A stretch of DNA of 64,000 nucleotides, taken from NCBI GenBank assembly GCA_030272155.1, contig CP126202.1, positions 4,795,501-4,859,500 on the forward strand, in the 5' to 3' direction. Positions 12,818 to 23,112 of the stretch are shown in pieces. Made by a program: the position numbers and the translations under genes. Positions within the stretch are counted from its first letter, which is position 1, and the number at the start of each line of letters is the position of its first letter. The DNA comes from Tetradesmus obliquus. Its lineage: Eukaryota; Chlorophyta; Chlorophyceae; Sphaeropleales; Scenedesmaceae. Below the pieces are notes generated by a model that made no database searches, was not told the DNA's origin, and was given only the letters and a program-made list of their open reading frames with translations.

Positions 12818-13121
12818 AGGTGCCTGCACTGCTGGTGCTGCCTACATCCTCCCTCTCCCCAGGCAGCCTGGCCGGCACACGCATCGAGACCCTTGTCAGT
12901 ATAAGCTTACCGTGCTGCTACTGCTGCTGCTGCTGCAGGTGCCCGCGCTGCTGGTGCTGCCCACCTCCTGCCTTTCCCCAGGGACCCTGGCAGGCACACG
13001 CATCGAGACCCTGCTGGACGTGTGCGCCACGTACGAGTTCTACACCACGCAGTGGCTCATGGCTGCAGCCAAGGAGCGCAGCCCGCAGCGCGTGACGAGC
13101 TTTTCTGGCATGCACAAGTAG
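5472..13121 (+). CDS. mTERF-like helical-repeat protein, 11 exons, 626 aa
   Basis: Exons are 5472-5534, 5674-5902, 6393-6595, 6881-7078, 8343-8515, 8754-8816, 9114-9246, 9556-9759, 10774-10965, 12281-12520 and 12939-13121. All introns are GT-AG and all phases agree (627 codons, TAG). The N-terminus MHSAAAFSSSQAGSRQLHAH, followed by a Gln-rich exon with a 12-Gln run, resembles an organellar transit peptide. From exon 3 onward the protein is a chain of roughly 33-residue helical repeats with the mTERF pattern of a hydrophobic LL..P.LL helix turn followed by L...LG (examples LLVAQPSLLYDITPASMAAR, VLLATHPALLEMSPNTLKAR). mTERF proteins bind organellar nucleic acid and control transcription termination or RNA maturation; that role is inferred here. 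Exon 2 and the start are the least certain parts. The introns contain many partial exon copies. Confidence 0.8.
6240..6292 (+). repeat. 5' partial copy of mTERF-like exon 3
   Basis: Reads ALSSAALKLQGLIDAY, against AMSSAAQKLRGLIDAL in exon 6393-6595. It lies upstream of its source and is preceded by an AG acceptor, then ends. Confidence 0.75.
6795..6829 (+). repeat. 5' partial copy of mTERF-like exon 4
   Basis: A GCAG acceptor is followed by VPLLWNHSQN and then a stop; exon 6881-7078 begins VPLLWNRSPE. This is an upstream fragment with an acceptor. Confidence 0.8.
7183..7525 (+). repeat. Two 3' partial copies of mTERF-like exon 4
   Basis: Copies ending at 7329 and 7525 both read ALASVNMPGIVRDRVEAVSD and run to STAQ before a GT donor, nearly identical to the second half of exon 6881-7078. 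In the first copy the alanine run before this segment is expanded. Both lie downstream of the source exon and keep a donor. Confidence 0.85.
7550..7948 (+). repeat. 21-bp minisatellite, 19 units, in an intron
   Basis: A 21-bp unit beginning ATGATCAGTAGTGG is repeated 18 times from 7571 to 7948, with one further degenerate unit at 7550. The period is a multiple of three, so the array is an open frame of MISSGAA repeats, but it lies in intron 4 with no splice evidence for coding. A C variant recurs exactly 126 bases apart (near 7629 and 7755), which shows a six-unit higher-order duplication. Confidence 0.95.
8181..8305 (+). repeat. 5' partial copy of mTERF-like exon 5, then a CTG tract
   Basis: After a CTGCAG acceptor the sequence reads AVMLGRQSMLWVVAQGDVRS, against AVMLGRQSMLWVVARGDVRS in the real exon at 8343. 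A (CTG) tract (8254-8303) follows and leads into the second acceptor. Confidence 0.85.
9004..9080 (+). repeat. 5' partial copy of mTERF-like exon 7
   Basis: A CAG acceptor is followed by a degraded version of the exon 9114-9246 sequence around ALQAPGLL. A CTG tract (9085-9110) then forms the run-up to the real acceptor. Confidence 0.8.
9885..10100 (+). repeat. Two 3' partial copies of mTERF-like exon 8, each with a donor
   Basis: The segment 9885-9999 repeats AQPSLLYDITPASMAARLEQ and onward to the exon end. The segment 10039-10100 repeats only VGVVLACGPQEARDVALQ. Both end at GTGAG donors, downstream of source exon 9556-9759. Confidence 0.85.
10303..10715 (+). repeat. Four 5' partial copies of mTERF-like exon 9
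   Basis: Fragments starting near 10303, 10404, 10540 and 10635 each follow a GCAG acceptor and begin ALLxVxPSVLQTAL or a close variant, with different lengths of exon retained. The full exon starts at 10774. Confidence 0.85.
11145..11358 (+). repeat. Two 3' partial copies of mTERF-like exon 9
   Basis: Both fragments (ending near 11220 and 11358) repeat the GLGYLGGS..GAAEGWAQRLG part of exon 10774-10965 through DQQ or NQQ and stop at a GT donor. Upstream copies of this exon carry its 5' end and downstream copies its 3' end. Confidence 0.85.
11793..12280 (+). repeat. Four 5' partial copies of mTERF-like exon 10 with C-rich spacers
   Basis: Fragments beginning at 11793, 11929, 12061 and 12175 read AVSVLLATHPAP or a variant, most after a CAG acceptor and each followed by long pyrimidine-rich spacer. 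The complete exon begins at 12281. Spacing shrinks from 136 to 106 bases toward the real exon. Confidence 0.85.
12781..12894 (+). repeat. CTG tract and 5' partial copy of the last mTERF-like exon
   Basis: A CTG run (12781-12819) ends in CTGCAG. It is followed by VPALLVLPTSSLSPGSLAGT and on to IETL, nearly identical to the start of exon 12939-13121. Confidence 0.85.
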
Positions 13122-13237
13122 CTGGTATGGCGGCGCTTGTCAAGGGCCGCAGCTGCGCAGCACTGGTGCTGTTGTGCCTGCGCGTGGCAGCTGCAGTATA
13201 GCACTGTAGCACAGCGCTGCTGAGAGTGTCTTGGAGT

Positions 13238-13275
13238 AGACGTCGCGTGACGAGCTTCTCTGGCATGCACAAATA
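13238..13275 (+). repeat. 3' copy of the mTERF-like gene's terminal coding segment
   Basis: Repeats the last residues RVTSFSGMHK and the stop codon just past the real stop at 13121. Confidence 0.85.
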
Positions 13276-13669
13276 GCTAATATGGCGTTTAGGGTGATGC
13301 AGCTGCACAACCCTGTGGTGCTGCTGGGCCTGCCGAACAGCAGTGGATTGTGCTGCTGAGAGAAGAGGTTTGCTGAATCAGCTGATATCAGATATCATCA
13401 TGTTCCACAGGGCGCATGCGCCAGCACATTCAGCGTGTGGTGTTGCAAGAGTGCCATATAGCACAGGTGCGGTGCGGTGCTGCACTCCAGACAGGGTTGT
13501 CTTCTGTTCACACCCTGCCCCAGGGCAGGACACTCAGTGGCTGTTGCCTAGTGATCCCAACTTGCAACCAAGCTGTTCAGTTTGGAGGCTGCGCCGCTGA
13601 GGGCTGCAGCATCTGTTGTGACTCAGGGAGCATGATGATGCAGAGGCCAGCAGCAGCAACAACCATTAC

Positions 13670-13752
13670 ATTACATTACATTACATTACATTACATGCTC
13701 CACTCAACGAGGAGTGGGAACCCCAGTCAGGAGCCAACGAGAGGCTCAACCG
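13670..13752 (+). repeat. Dispersed repeat with ATTAC pentamer run, copy 1
   Basis: Seven or so TTACA pentamers are followed by a block containing CCACTCAACGAGGAGTGGG, whose CCACTC/GAGTGG arms form a 6-bp hairpin. The same block, with a degenerate pentamer run, recurs in inverse orientation at 48765-48853. Confidence 0.8.
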
Positions 13753-13934
13753 CCATCAGCTCAGGCCACCTTCCTGTCGCCAGTACTAAGTGACAGTGGT
13801 GAACTTCACTGAATATGATATTTACAACATGCACAGCACGCTCAGCGTGCTGCCAGGCTGGTATATCAACGACAGCCGCACCACAAGCCGTTTGGGCCTG
13901 CGCATGCAGCCGATGCAACTTGAGCAGCCTGAGT

Positions 13935-14094
13935 ATGGGTAACCCCCACCTGCTGCCTGGTGAAGGCGGTGAGGGGGTCTGGGTGGTCTACCCCTCACCA
14001 ATAGAGATGCAATAATAGTCGTAGTTTCCGCTCCGTGCGGGGCGCGGTTGCCGATGCCGATGACAAGGTATGGCTTACAAGAAGACTATTATTA

Positions 14095-14127
<33 letters not shown>
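13935..14127 (+). mobile_element. SINE-like retroposon copy A with ATT tail
   Basis: A body containing GGTCTACCCCTCACCA (from 13985) ends in an (ATT)n tail at about 14086-14126. It is bounded by identical 12-bp direct repeats AGCAGCCTGAGT at 13923-13934 and 14128-14139, the mark of a target-site duplication. Roughly 50 bases of 5' sequence here are missing from copy B, which fits 5' truncation during LINE-driven insertion. I cannot assign a parent RNA. Confidence 0.75.
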
Positions 14128-14129
<2 letters not shown>

Positions 14130-15227
14130 CAGCCTGAGTCAGGCCAGCCGCCACTTGCGGTGACACAAGCACGTACGCTCCTGCTGCTTGGTGTAGATTG
14201 GCGTAGCAGGTTGGTTGTGATCTGTTGGCGGCCACGCCAGTCAGCTTGCATCAAATGCTGCTGTGTGCCATACGATGTATCGGATACAAGAGTTGAAGCA
14301 TCACACTGTGATACCACGTCAGAGCAGCCACCGGTGAACATCAATGCACACCCTGCACGTGCCAAGCCTAGCAGCAAGGCAGCACACCACGCATTGGTAT
14401 GCCAGAGAGTAGAACCCACAAACTGCTGCCTACTATGAGCAGCGCCAGCCACACCACCACACAAAACCGCTGCCAGTGCAGTTGCAGCAGTCACCCGCCA
14501 GGTTGGGTTGACAACAGAGTGAAGCTGCAATTGCGTACAAGCGAGTTATGCATGCACGATTCGCAGTTGCACACCAAACAACACGCACGAAGTTATGCTT
14601 GCACCCACTGAGTGAAGTCCGCCATGCTGCAAGCCACTACCTGACAAGGGCAGCATCAGCGGTGGATAAGGGCAGCATCAGCGGTGGAAAGTGGAATATC
14701 TAGGAAAAATAGTGAGAAAAGCATGTCTGCTGCTTCGATCAACGCGTCGTTCGCATCACCATGTGGCAGCCAACATTGCACGCTTTAGAGAAGTCTTGGC
14801 TATAGCATTAAGCGAATACAAGACGCTGGAGAGGATGTGCGGCCTCAGCACGCTGGATGCCTGGTCCGCGTCAGCTGGATCTGGTTCCTCTGGTCTGCAG
14901 GAGACAGTCAAGCAGGCGCGCTGCCGGACAAATGCAGTGTCTATTTTGCGTGTATGAGCGCCTGCAGCTAGCTCCACGAGCGTCCCGGCCTGATGCCGGC
15001 TTGTATGCTGCAGCCTGCACAGCAGCACACAGTGACAGCAGTAGACAACATCAAGATGCTTTCGATATTGCTCAAGCCTGTGTTGCAGCACCATGCATAG
15101 TGCATACTTGCGCGGAGGCGCTCCATATTCAGTCTGGCCCGTTGATGGGGCCAGGCTTTGCCACCTCACATCTGCCCTGCAAGATTGCGTGCTGAAAGCA
15201 GTAGCACGCCTTCCACAGCAGTGCATG

Positions 15228-15362
15228 GAGGCCTGGCAGGGGCGGCCGACCCGTAGGACATCTTGCTCTTATGTGGCCTGGCAGGAGCAACCGACCCATG
15301 GGGCACTTCGCTCCCATGTGGCCTGGCAGGAGGAGCCGGCTGTTGGGGCATTCATGCAGCCT
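15228..15362 (+). repeat. 45-bp minisatellite, 3 units
   Basis: Three units starting at 15228, 15273 and 15318, each containing GGCCTGGCAGG. No gene support. Confidence 0.8.
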
Positions 15363-15522
15363 GGCGCAGAATGGAGGCAGCAGCAGAGTCGTATGCAGTG
15401 ATACATAACCACTCCGCAGCGCAGTGGGAAGTGTGGGCATGTTTCTGGTTGTGAGGCAGCAATGTGAGGCAGCAATGATGGTTGGTGGTGTTGTGCGTTG
15501 CCACTCGCCACATTTGGTGCAT

Positions 15523-15634
15523 AATAATAATAGTCTTCTTGTAAGCCATACCTTGTCATCGGCATCGGCAACCGCGCCCCGTACGGAGCGGAAACTAGGA
15601 CTATTATTGCCTCTCTAGTGGTGAGGGGTAGACC
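15523..15634 (-). mobile_element. SINE-like retroposon copy B, reverse orientation
   Basis: A 112-bp copy of the same family on the minus strand, tail (AAT)n at 15523. It is bounded by perfect 11-bp direct repeats ATTTGGTGCAT at 15512-15522 and 15635-15645. It differs from copy A at only a few positions over about 105 bp, so both insertions look recent. Confidence 0.8.
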
Positions 15635-15986
15635 ATTTGGTGCATGTACTGTTTATGCACTTGATTGGTTCGACGGGAGCAGCATGGCTGGCACAGTAGC
15701 GACCAGGTCCGCCAACAACAATTGCCGCTTGGTCGCATTGCATGTACTGTTCCAGCCAGTGAGGGTTTTTGGCGTTGGCTGGTTTTTCTCTCTCACGACG
15801 CTGCCATGATCAGATTTCTTTGTTGGAGCCGTTGTCTGAGCTGGTGGGGCTTCTTGGAGTTGGTATGGCTTTTTCCATGTCCAAGATACTACCTTGATTA
15901 TAGACTCCTTTAGTGGGGCGGCTGGCACTGAGTGTTGGTCGGGTGTGTGCAGCATGCAATTGAGCTGTAGCACACCAAGGGGGTGT

Positions 15987-16112
15987 GGGGGTTCAACTCC
16001 CCCGCTTAATTTTTTGGTCCGGGCGCTGGGCACCTCCTGTATAGGGTGTTGTGACGTGTTCTGCTGGTGAGGCACTGCCTCCCGCTCCCGACAATTGGGC
16101 TTGCCCAATTGT
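15987..16112. other. tRNA T-arm-like sequence and perfect hairpin
   Basis: Positions 15987-16003 form GGGGG TTCAACT CCCCC, a textbook T-arm with a B-box-like core, but I find no matching acceptor stem or anticodon arm upstream. Positions 16091-16112 form a perfect 10-bp hairpin with a 2-base loop (ACAATTGGGC arm). Together they may be a remnant of a tRNA-derived element. Confidence 0.4.
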
Positions 16113-16998
16113 GCTGTGGTAGCGAGCCAGTAGGATTCCGTCCCCCCTGGTGACAAAAAAAACACGCACTCGAAGCGCTGGACCACATCCAAGCATCCAA
16201 CAGATGACCAGTGCGCATCCTGCACCTGCAGCCTAGCCTAGCAGCAATGTAACATGATAACCCCAACCGCAGCAGGAGCATACATGCCGTTGATGATCCT
16301 GGCGCCTGGCTTGTCAGCCCCAAAGCACAAGCATATTAGGATCCAAGTGTTTATTGCAGAACGCATGCAGTACATGCTACAACATTCAGAAGGGCCTGCA
16401 TACATGCAAACTCTCGCTTACAAAACACACTTCAGCACGACCTTGGAAAATACAACACCCGAGACATTACAGAAAGAAAACACACATTTCAAGACATCAA
16501 CAATCTCTAACGCATGCTCATGCCAGTCCTGCCATTGCTGCCATTGATGCAACCAATGATGGCAAACGGCACAGTGGCAGCAGCAGTGGCAACCGCATAC
16601 CCTGCTGTGCCTGGCGCATGGCATTCCCACGCAGAGTCCTGTCTCCTGCATAAGGCACTGGCAGCACACCCACACAGCCATCAGCACTGCGACTTTGTAA
16701 CACAGCACTCCTCCTGCAATCGTTGAACTACGGCCCCATTCAGCCGGCTTACAGAATCCCTGCAAAACAGAGTGCACACAAAGAAACACAGCACAATACA
16801 TACACATGGGTGATGCGCTGTTCCATAGCGCATCAAGGGTTGTTGTAACATCAGCAAGCCCAGGCACAACCGGCAGCCGGTTTGTGAGCTGCACATGACA
16901 CAAATCAAGGCAAAGACGTACTAGTGCTTAAGCTACCCACAACACACATTGCAGAGACAGCAGAACAGTCTGGGGCAGGGCGGTGCAGCAGTGAGGCC

Positions 16999-17236
16999 TA
17001 ACCCTACTGACCCTGCTGATCCTGTGTGCGGTCAGGTTGCTGCTGCTGCTGCTGCCACCGCCTTTCACCCTGCAGACTCTGGAAAGCCCTTGACATCTGC
17101 CGCGGCTGCTGCTGCTCCGCTGGCGCGCCAGAGGCTGCAGCAGCAGCAGCTGTGTCTGCCGGCAGCGAGGTGCTGCAGCTCACTGCTGCCAGTGCTGCCT
17201 TGTGCTGCTGCTTGACCTGCTGCAGGGCGGTGCAGC
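16999..17236 (-). repeat. Tandem copy of the channel gene's last coding exon
   Basis: A 246-bp-offset copy of the end of exon 17520-17245. It retains QQHKAALAAVSCSTSLPADT, QPRQMSRAFQSLQGER-like sequence and its own stop codon. It is a 3' fragment downstream of its source. Confidence 0.85.
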
Positions 17237-17244
17237 AGTGAGGT

Positions 17245-17522
17245 CTAACCCTGCTGACCCTGCTGCTCCTCTGTGCGGTCAGGCTGCTGCTGCTGCTGCC
17301 GCCTTTCACCCTGCAGGCTCTGGAAAGCCCGTGACAGCTGCCGCGGCTGATGCTGCTCTGTTTGTACCCCAGAGGCTGCTGCAGCAGCAGCAGCAGCAGC
17401 AGCAGCTGTGTCTGCCGGCAGTGAGGTGCTGCGGCTCACTGCTGCCAGTGCTGCCTTGTGCTGCTGCTCCATCTCTTGCAGGAAGGCTGCCGCCTCCATG
17501 TGTCCAGCACGCAGCGCCTCCT

Positions 17523-17581
<59 letters not shown>

Positions 17582-20500
17582 GAGGGCTCATATCCATAAC
17601 CAGATACGATGCTGCAAGGGTGCTGCAGGGAGCCCAGGATCTCACACCAGGTGATTCTTTTGGTAGTGGCCTTGCATCACACTTTGCAAATGCCTTTGCT
17701 TTACACGAGATGTAACAAGTACACCCTGCAAGTGCTTGCGCAGGCAGCGCGCTTGGATTGCCTTTGACCTTAACAAAGACTGCGTACTGCTAAACACCCA
17801 TTGCAGCTCCTGCAGCCGCTCGATGCTGCCATGCATGCCAACACAGCGCTCAAACGCACACACCAGCCGCCATACCAGCAGCGGCGTGTCGCCCAATCCA
17901 TGGGCATTTGCGTCCCACTGCACCTTCTGCAGCTGCTCAATGCTGTCAAACATCCAACTGCATATTATTCAAGCCCAAGCGCAAACATATACGCGCACCT
18001 GCAGGGGCGTGTCGCCCCATCTGTCCTTGGCGTCCCACTGCACCTCCTGCAGCCAATCAACATGCTGCCAAGCATACAAATGCACTAAAGCGCTCAAAGG
18101 CACACATCAACGTCCTACTGGCATGCATAGGATTGCAAAATTCCTGTCAAAAGACACACGCACCTGCAGGGGCGTGTCGCCCCATCTGTCTTTCGCGTCC
18201 CACTGCACCTCCTGCAGCCGCTCGATGCTGGCGTCAGCCACGGCATCTGCCAGCAGCCGCAGCGCACGCACGTCACCTGCGTTTCCAGCAACAGTCAAAC
18301 AGCAGGCCGACCTATGGATAAGAGAACAAACACCAGGTAGCAGGGTGGGCACAGCAGCAGCAAGAGAGAGAGCGGTGACCCTCTCAATGCTGGCGTCGGC
18401 CATGGCAAAGTGTGAGAGATCATCCATGGCAGTGTCAGCAACCGCATCAGCCAGCAGGCGGAGCGCCTGGACGTCACCTGCGACGTTCAAATTCGTGCTT
18501 GATTCAAACAGCAGGCACAGCAGCAACGGAGCCAGGGTCAGCGTTTGTGCTGCACATGCCTGACAGGTATGCGGTGCAGTGCATCAGCATGAGCTGCACG
18601 CCCTGACAGATTCATAAGGCACAAGTACAACTGCATGACCGCGCTGAAATGCAGCAGGCTTGACATGAGGCGAAGCACAGCGGTGTTAAGCTAGGGCCTC
18701 ATCCAGGGACGCAGCAACGACGTGCGGCTGTCATAACCTGCAGCAGCGGGGTTGGCCCCTGCTGCCAGCAGCACCAGCAGCTGGTCGTGGCAGCACGCCA
18801 CAGCAATCACCGCTCGCGCGACTGGCCCACAGCAACACCGTATACAAGCACTCGTATGCTAGCGATATGATGCACTCATCAAAGCGATATGATGCACGCA
18901 TCAAAAGATGGTGATCACGCTGCATTTTGTCAAAAACATGTCAACATCGTGCGGACCCTCACCCACGGACGCCGCGATGTGCAGTGGCGTGCGGCTGTCG
19001 TAGTCGGCGGCAGCCGGGTTGGCACCCGCTGCCAGCAGCGCCAGCAGCTGGTCGTGGCGCGCCATGTGCAGCACACTGCTCAGCAGCGCAGCCTCCTCCG
19101 TGGGAGGGAGATTCAAACGGGCTCCCGCCGCCATCAGCGCAGCCTGCAGGGCAACCAAGTACGTTTACACATTCAGGACTGAACCCTAGGCATAGGGAGC
19201 TGGTGCGCCGCTCACAGAAGTTGGTGTTGAACAGGGTTGTCAAGCCGGTGGTGGCCAGCCAGTACACACCATGAAACAAAAACATACTTGTACGCCGCTG
19301 TTGCCGTTCATGGCCGCCTTAGCAAGAGGATCCAACCAACACTGTGAATGCCTCAGCCCCAACAGCGACACGACTCCTGCAGCGCTGCCCCCACCCCACC
19401 CCCTATTCAAAAGCCGGTGCTGCCACTCCAACAAGAGGATATTCCTAAGCTCTCGCCAAGCTGTCATCAAGCTGTTGATAAGCTGTTGGCCAGCCACCCA
19501 ACTGTATGCCGCTGCTGCCGTTCATTGCTGCTTCCCGCGGGGGGCTGCTGCCCACAGTGCAGATGCCTCAGCTCCAACAACGACAAGACGTCTGCAGTGC
19601 TGCCGCCGCCCGCCCCACCCCCTGTTCACAAGAGTGACCCGCCCCACCCCCTGTTCACAAGCGTGACCCGCCCCACCCCCTGTTCACAAGAGTGACCCGC
19701 CCCACCCCCTGTTCACAAGAGTGACCCGCCCCACCCCCTGTTCACAAGAGTGACCCGCCCCACCCCCTGTTCACAAGAGTGACCCGCCCCACCCCCTGTT
19801 CACAAGAGTGACCCGCCCCACCCCCTGTTCACAAGAGTGACCCGCCCCACCCCCTGTTCACAAGAGTGACCCGCCCCACCCCCTGTTCACAAGAGTGACC
19901 CGCCCCACCCCCTGTTCACAAGAGTGACCCGCCCCACCCCCTGTTCACAAGAGTGACCCGCCCCACCCCCTGTTCACAAGAGTGACCCGCCCCACCCCCT
20001 GTTCACAAGAGTGACCCGCCCCACCCCCTGTTCACAAGAGTGACCCGCCCCACCCCCTGTTCACAAGAGTGACCCGCCCCACCCCCTGTTCACAAGAGTG
20101 ACCCGCCCCACCCCCTGTTCACAAGAGTGACCCGCCCCACCCCCTGTTCACAAGAGTGACCCGCCCCACCCCCTGTTCACAAGAGTGACCCGCCCCACCC
20201 CCTGTTCACAAGAGTGACCCGCTGCTGCCACTCTAACATAAGCTTGCTACCATTCTTTCACCAAGCTCTTGCCAAACTGTTGCTGAGTTGTTACCAACTG
20301 GGTAACAGCTTGAAGCTGTTGCCCAGCCACCCAATACAACACAGTAGTTTTAGGACTGAAACCTGCCTCAGGCACTATCCGGGCGAGCCGCTACCCCGCG
20401 CAAGAGGGTGACAGTAGATGACCCACCTGTATGCCGCTGCTGCCGTTCATGGCTGCCTCCAGCAGGGGGCTGCTGCCGGCGCTGTTGGTGGCGTTGGGGT

Positions 20501-22192
20501 TGGCGCCAGCAGACAGCAGCTGAGACACAATGGCCTGCGGGTGGCAGCAGCAGCAGCAGCAGCAGCCATCAGGATGAGTGTGTTACGCTGTCTCAGCAGC
20601 TGCTGTAATGCCAATGCAAATCGTGGCTGCCTGCAAAGATGAAACAGTTTGCCCACCTCTTTGCAGCAGCAGCCAGGTGTGATGCTGCTGCTGCTGGCTG
20701 CCCTGCTGCTGCACCCTCCCCTCTCCTGGTTGAAACACTCCTTCCTCCCACTTACACACACATCGCACCTGCTGCTTGTTGGTGACAGCCACGTGCAGCA
20801 GTGTGGGCGGTTGTCATGGTTTTGACTGCATTGCTTCACCCCTGGAATCCTCGCTACGCAAAACCATGTGTTGCTAGCTGGGTGTATCTCTCTACTGTCA
20901 CCCGCGCACCTGCTGCTTGTTGGTCACTGCCACGTGCAGCAGCGTGCGGCCGTCGTAGTCTGCAGCATCCACCGGGCAGCCGCGCTGCAGCAGCCGCGCC
21001 AGCGCAGCGGCATCGCCATACCTGCAGTTGCACACAGTTGTGCGCGGCTGTGTCGCGTGGTGTGTGATCAGCTGAGTGATTCTCCAGGCTTCTTTAGCAA
21101 ACGCAGCAGCGAATATGCAGTGCTCGAGCTCAGGGAAACAACTACACATACATGCAGGTATACACATACATGCAAGTATACACATTCAATGTCAGGCAAG
21201 CGCCAAGCATGCAGTCCTTACGAAAACGCAGCAGCGGAGCTGCAGCCACACAGCCAGGGTAAACAGCACAGCTAAGCTCTCCCTGAAGCTGTCAGCAGCA
21301 GCACTTGCAACAGAAGCACAGCACGATCTGAGCTCACCTGACTGCCGCCAGCGCCGCCTCGGTGCGCTCGCGCTTCCAGTTCTCCGCTGCTGCTGCCGCC
21401 ACCTCAGGCGGCCCCACAGACTCGAAAAACTCCACCAGCGGCGCTGCACCAACCTGCAGCAGAGGCACCACCGCGGCAGGCACAGAGGAAAAGTGCCGCA
21501 TGCGCATAGAATTAGCCAGCAAGCATCGCCCCAGTGCTGTACAGCGCTTGCAGCACAGTTTTCAGAGCTGACTCTGCTGCGTGATAACACCGTTGTTGCA
21601 GCAGACAAATGCACACAGCATCAGCCACCTCGGGCAGCACCACATACTCCAAAAGTGGTGCTGCACCGACCTGCAGCCAGCATGTGGCAGCACACACAGT
21701 GGTAACATGCCACTGCCTGCTGTGAACATAACCACAGCCAGCGAACATCCCCGAGTGGTGTGTAATGCTTGCAACATAGTCCCCACAGCTGTATGTGTGG
21801 TATTGTGGGGCCAGCATGACGCCTAACACACAGCAACTTCAGCCCCAACTGTGCCGTCCCACCAACCATGTGTGCCAACTCAGGGCTGTAGGCCCACCTG
21901 TGTTTCAGCTTGATCGCCCAAGGCCTGAACCCAAAACCCTGAGAGCCGACAACCCTAAAACCTGAACATGACATATAAAAGCCTGAACCCCACCTTGTGT
22001 GCCAGCTCCAAGGGGCTGTAGCCCGACCTGTCCTTCAGAGTGATGGCAACCCTGCATGATGAACCCTGGGCCCTACACCCTAAAAACCCAAAACCGCGCC
22101 CCCCCACCTTGTGCGCCAGCTCCAAGGGGCTGTAGCCCCACCTGTCCTTGAGCGTGATGGCGCCACCGGCAGACACCAGCAGCCGCGCCTGG

Positions 22193-22225
<33 letters not shown>

Positions 22226-23076
22226 GAGGATCAGCGTGTCCCGTGTGTGATTGCACCAGAGGGCAGTGGCAGCAGGGATGCAAAGCGTCAGGTGCCACAA
22301 GCAGATAGAGATTGGCACAACCGCAGCTCGTCTGCTTCAGCAACGTCAGCAAGCGGAGCAGCAGCTAGCTGCATAGCCGAAGCGAGACACAATGCACTCA
22401 CTGCAGGTAGGTTGGCGTCTGCAGCTGCTACGTGCAGTGCTGTCTGGCCGTCATAGTCGTGGGCATCAGCCTGGCAGCCGGCCCGCAGCAGGTTGCTCAG
22501 CCTGTCAAGCTTGCCTTCGTATGTCGCCTTGCACAGTAGTTGAGCCTGCGGCACACATGACACATTGCTGCACAAACAGTTGGTGCCTAATGACTGCTTG
22601 TACTGTAAGCATGCACTGCCCAGCCTGTCCAGCTTGCCTTCATTGGTGGCGTTGCACAGCAGCTGAGCCTGTAAGAAGACACCCACGGCGCTGTCGGCAC
22701 ATATGTGTGCATGAAGTACAGGCACGTTATACACCGCCCAATGAGATTGCTGACAAGCAACTGATTTCCTGCAAAAAAGCATCCATGCGTTGTAGGTGAC
22801 TTTGCTGTACATGTGCCGAGGGCATACAGTCAGCACCCTGCGTCCGTGTGACTTTTATCCGATGCGTATGCCTGCCATACGGCTGCCGTGCGCCTCGCAC
22901 CTGCAGCACGCCGCTGATGCCTGCCTTTGCGCCTCCCCTCGTGAGCACCTCAATCACGTCAGCGTGGCCGCCGCGCGCTGCCTCCACCATGACGTCAAAG
23001 CCACGCGCGTCCTTCAGCCGCGTGTCTGCGCCTACAAACAGCAGGTTGAGCACGATGTCCTGCCGCAAAACACACA

Positions 23077-23112
<36 letters not shown>

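Larger units (their letters stand above)
13122..17244. other. Convergent intergenic region with transposed elements
   Basis: Lies between the stop codons of the mTERF-like gene and the K+ channel gene. It holds the SINE-like copies, minisatellite, hairpin and dispersed repeat listed separately, plus the 3' UTRs. A TTACA at 16749 is a TGTAA poly(A)-type signal on the minus strand for the channel gene. Other open frames here (for example 15653-16225 minus) lack splice or family support. Confidence 0.6.

Noticed and set aside
13985-15634. A 1.65-kb DNA transposon with 110-bp terminal inverted repeats.
   Set aside because: The two inverted blocks each have their own different direct repeat immediately outside and an ATT tail, so they are better explained as two separate SINE-like insertions in opposite orientation.
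15939-16010. A tRNA gene ending in the GGGGG TTCAACT CCCCC T-arm.
   Set aside because: No complementary acceptor stem, D-arm or anticodon arm at the required distances.
15653-16225. A 190-residue minus-strand protein.
   Set aside because: Starts without ATG, overlaps the T-arm-like sequence, SINE copy B and a hairpin, and shows no family features or splice sites.
19610-20218. A CRISPR array, because of regular 29-bp direct repeats.
   Set aside because: Units are directly adjacent with no spacers and lie in an intron of a eukaryotic gene.
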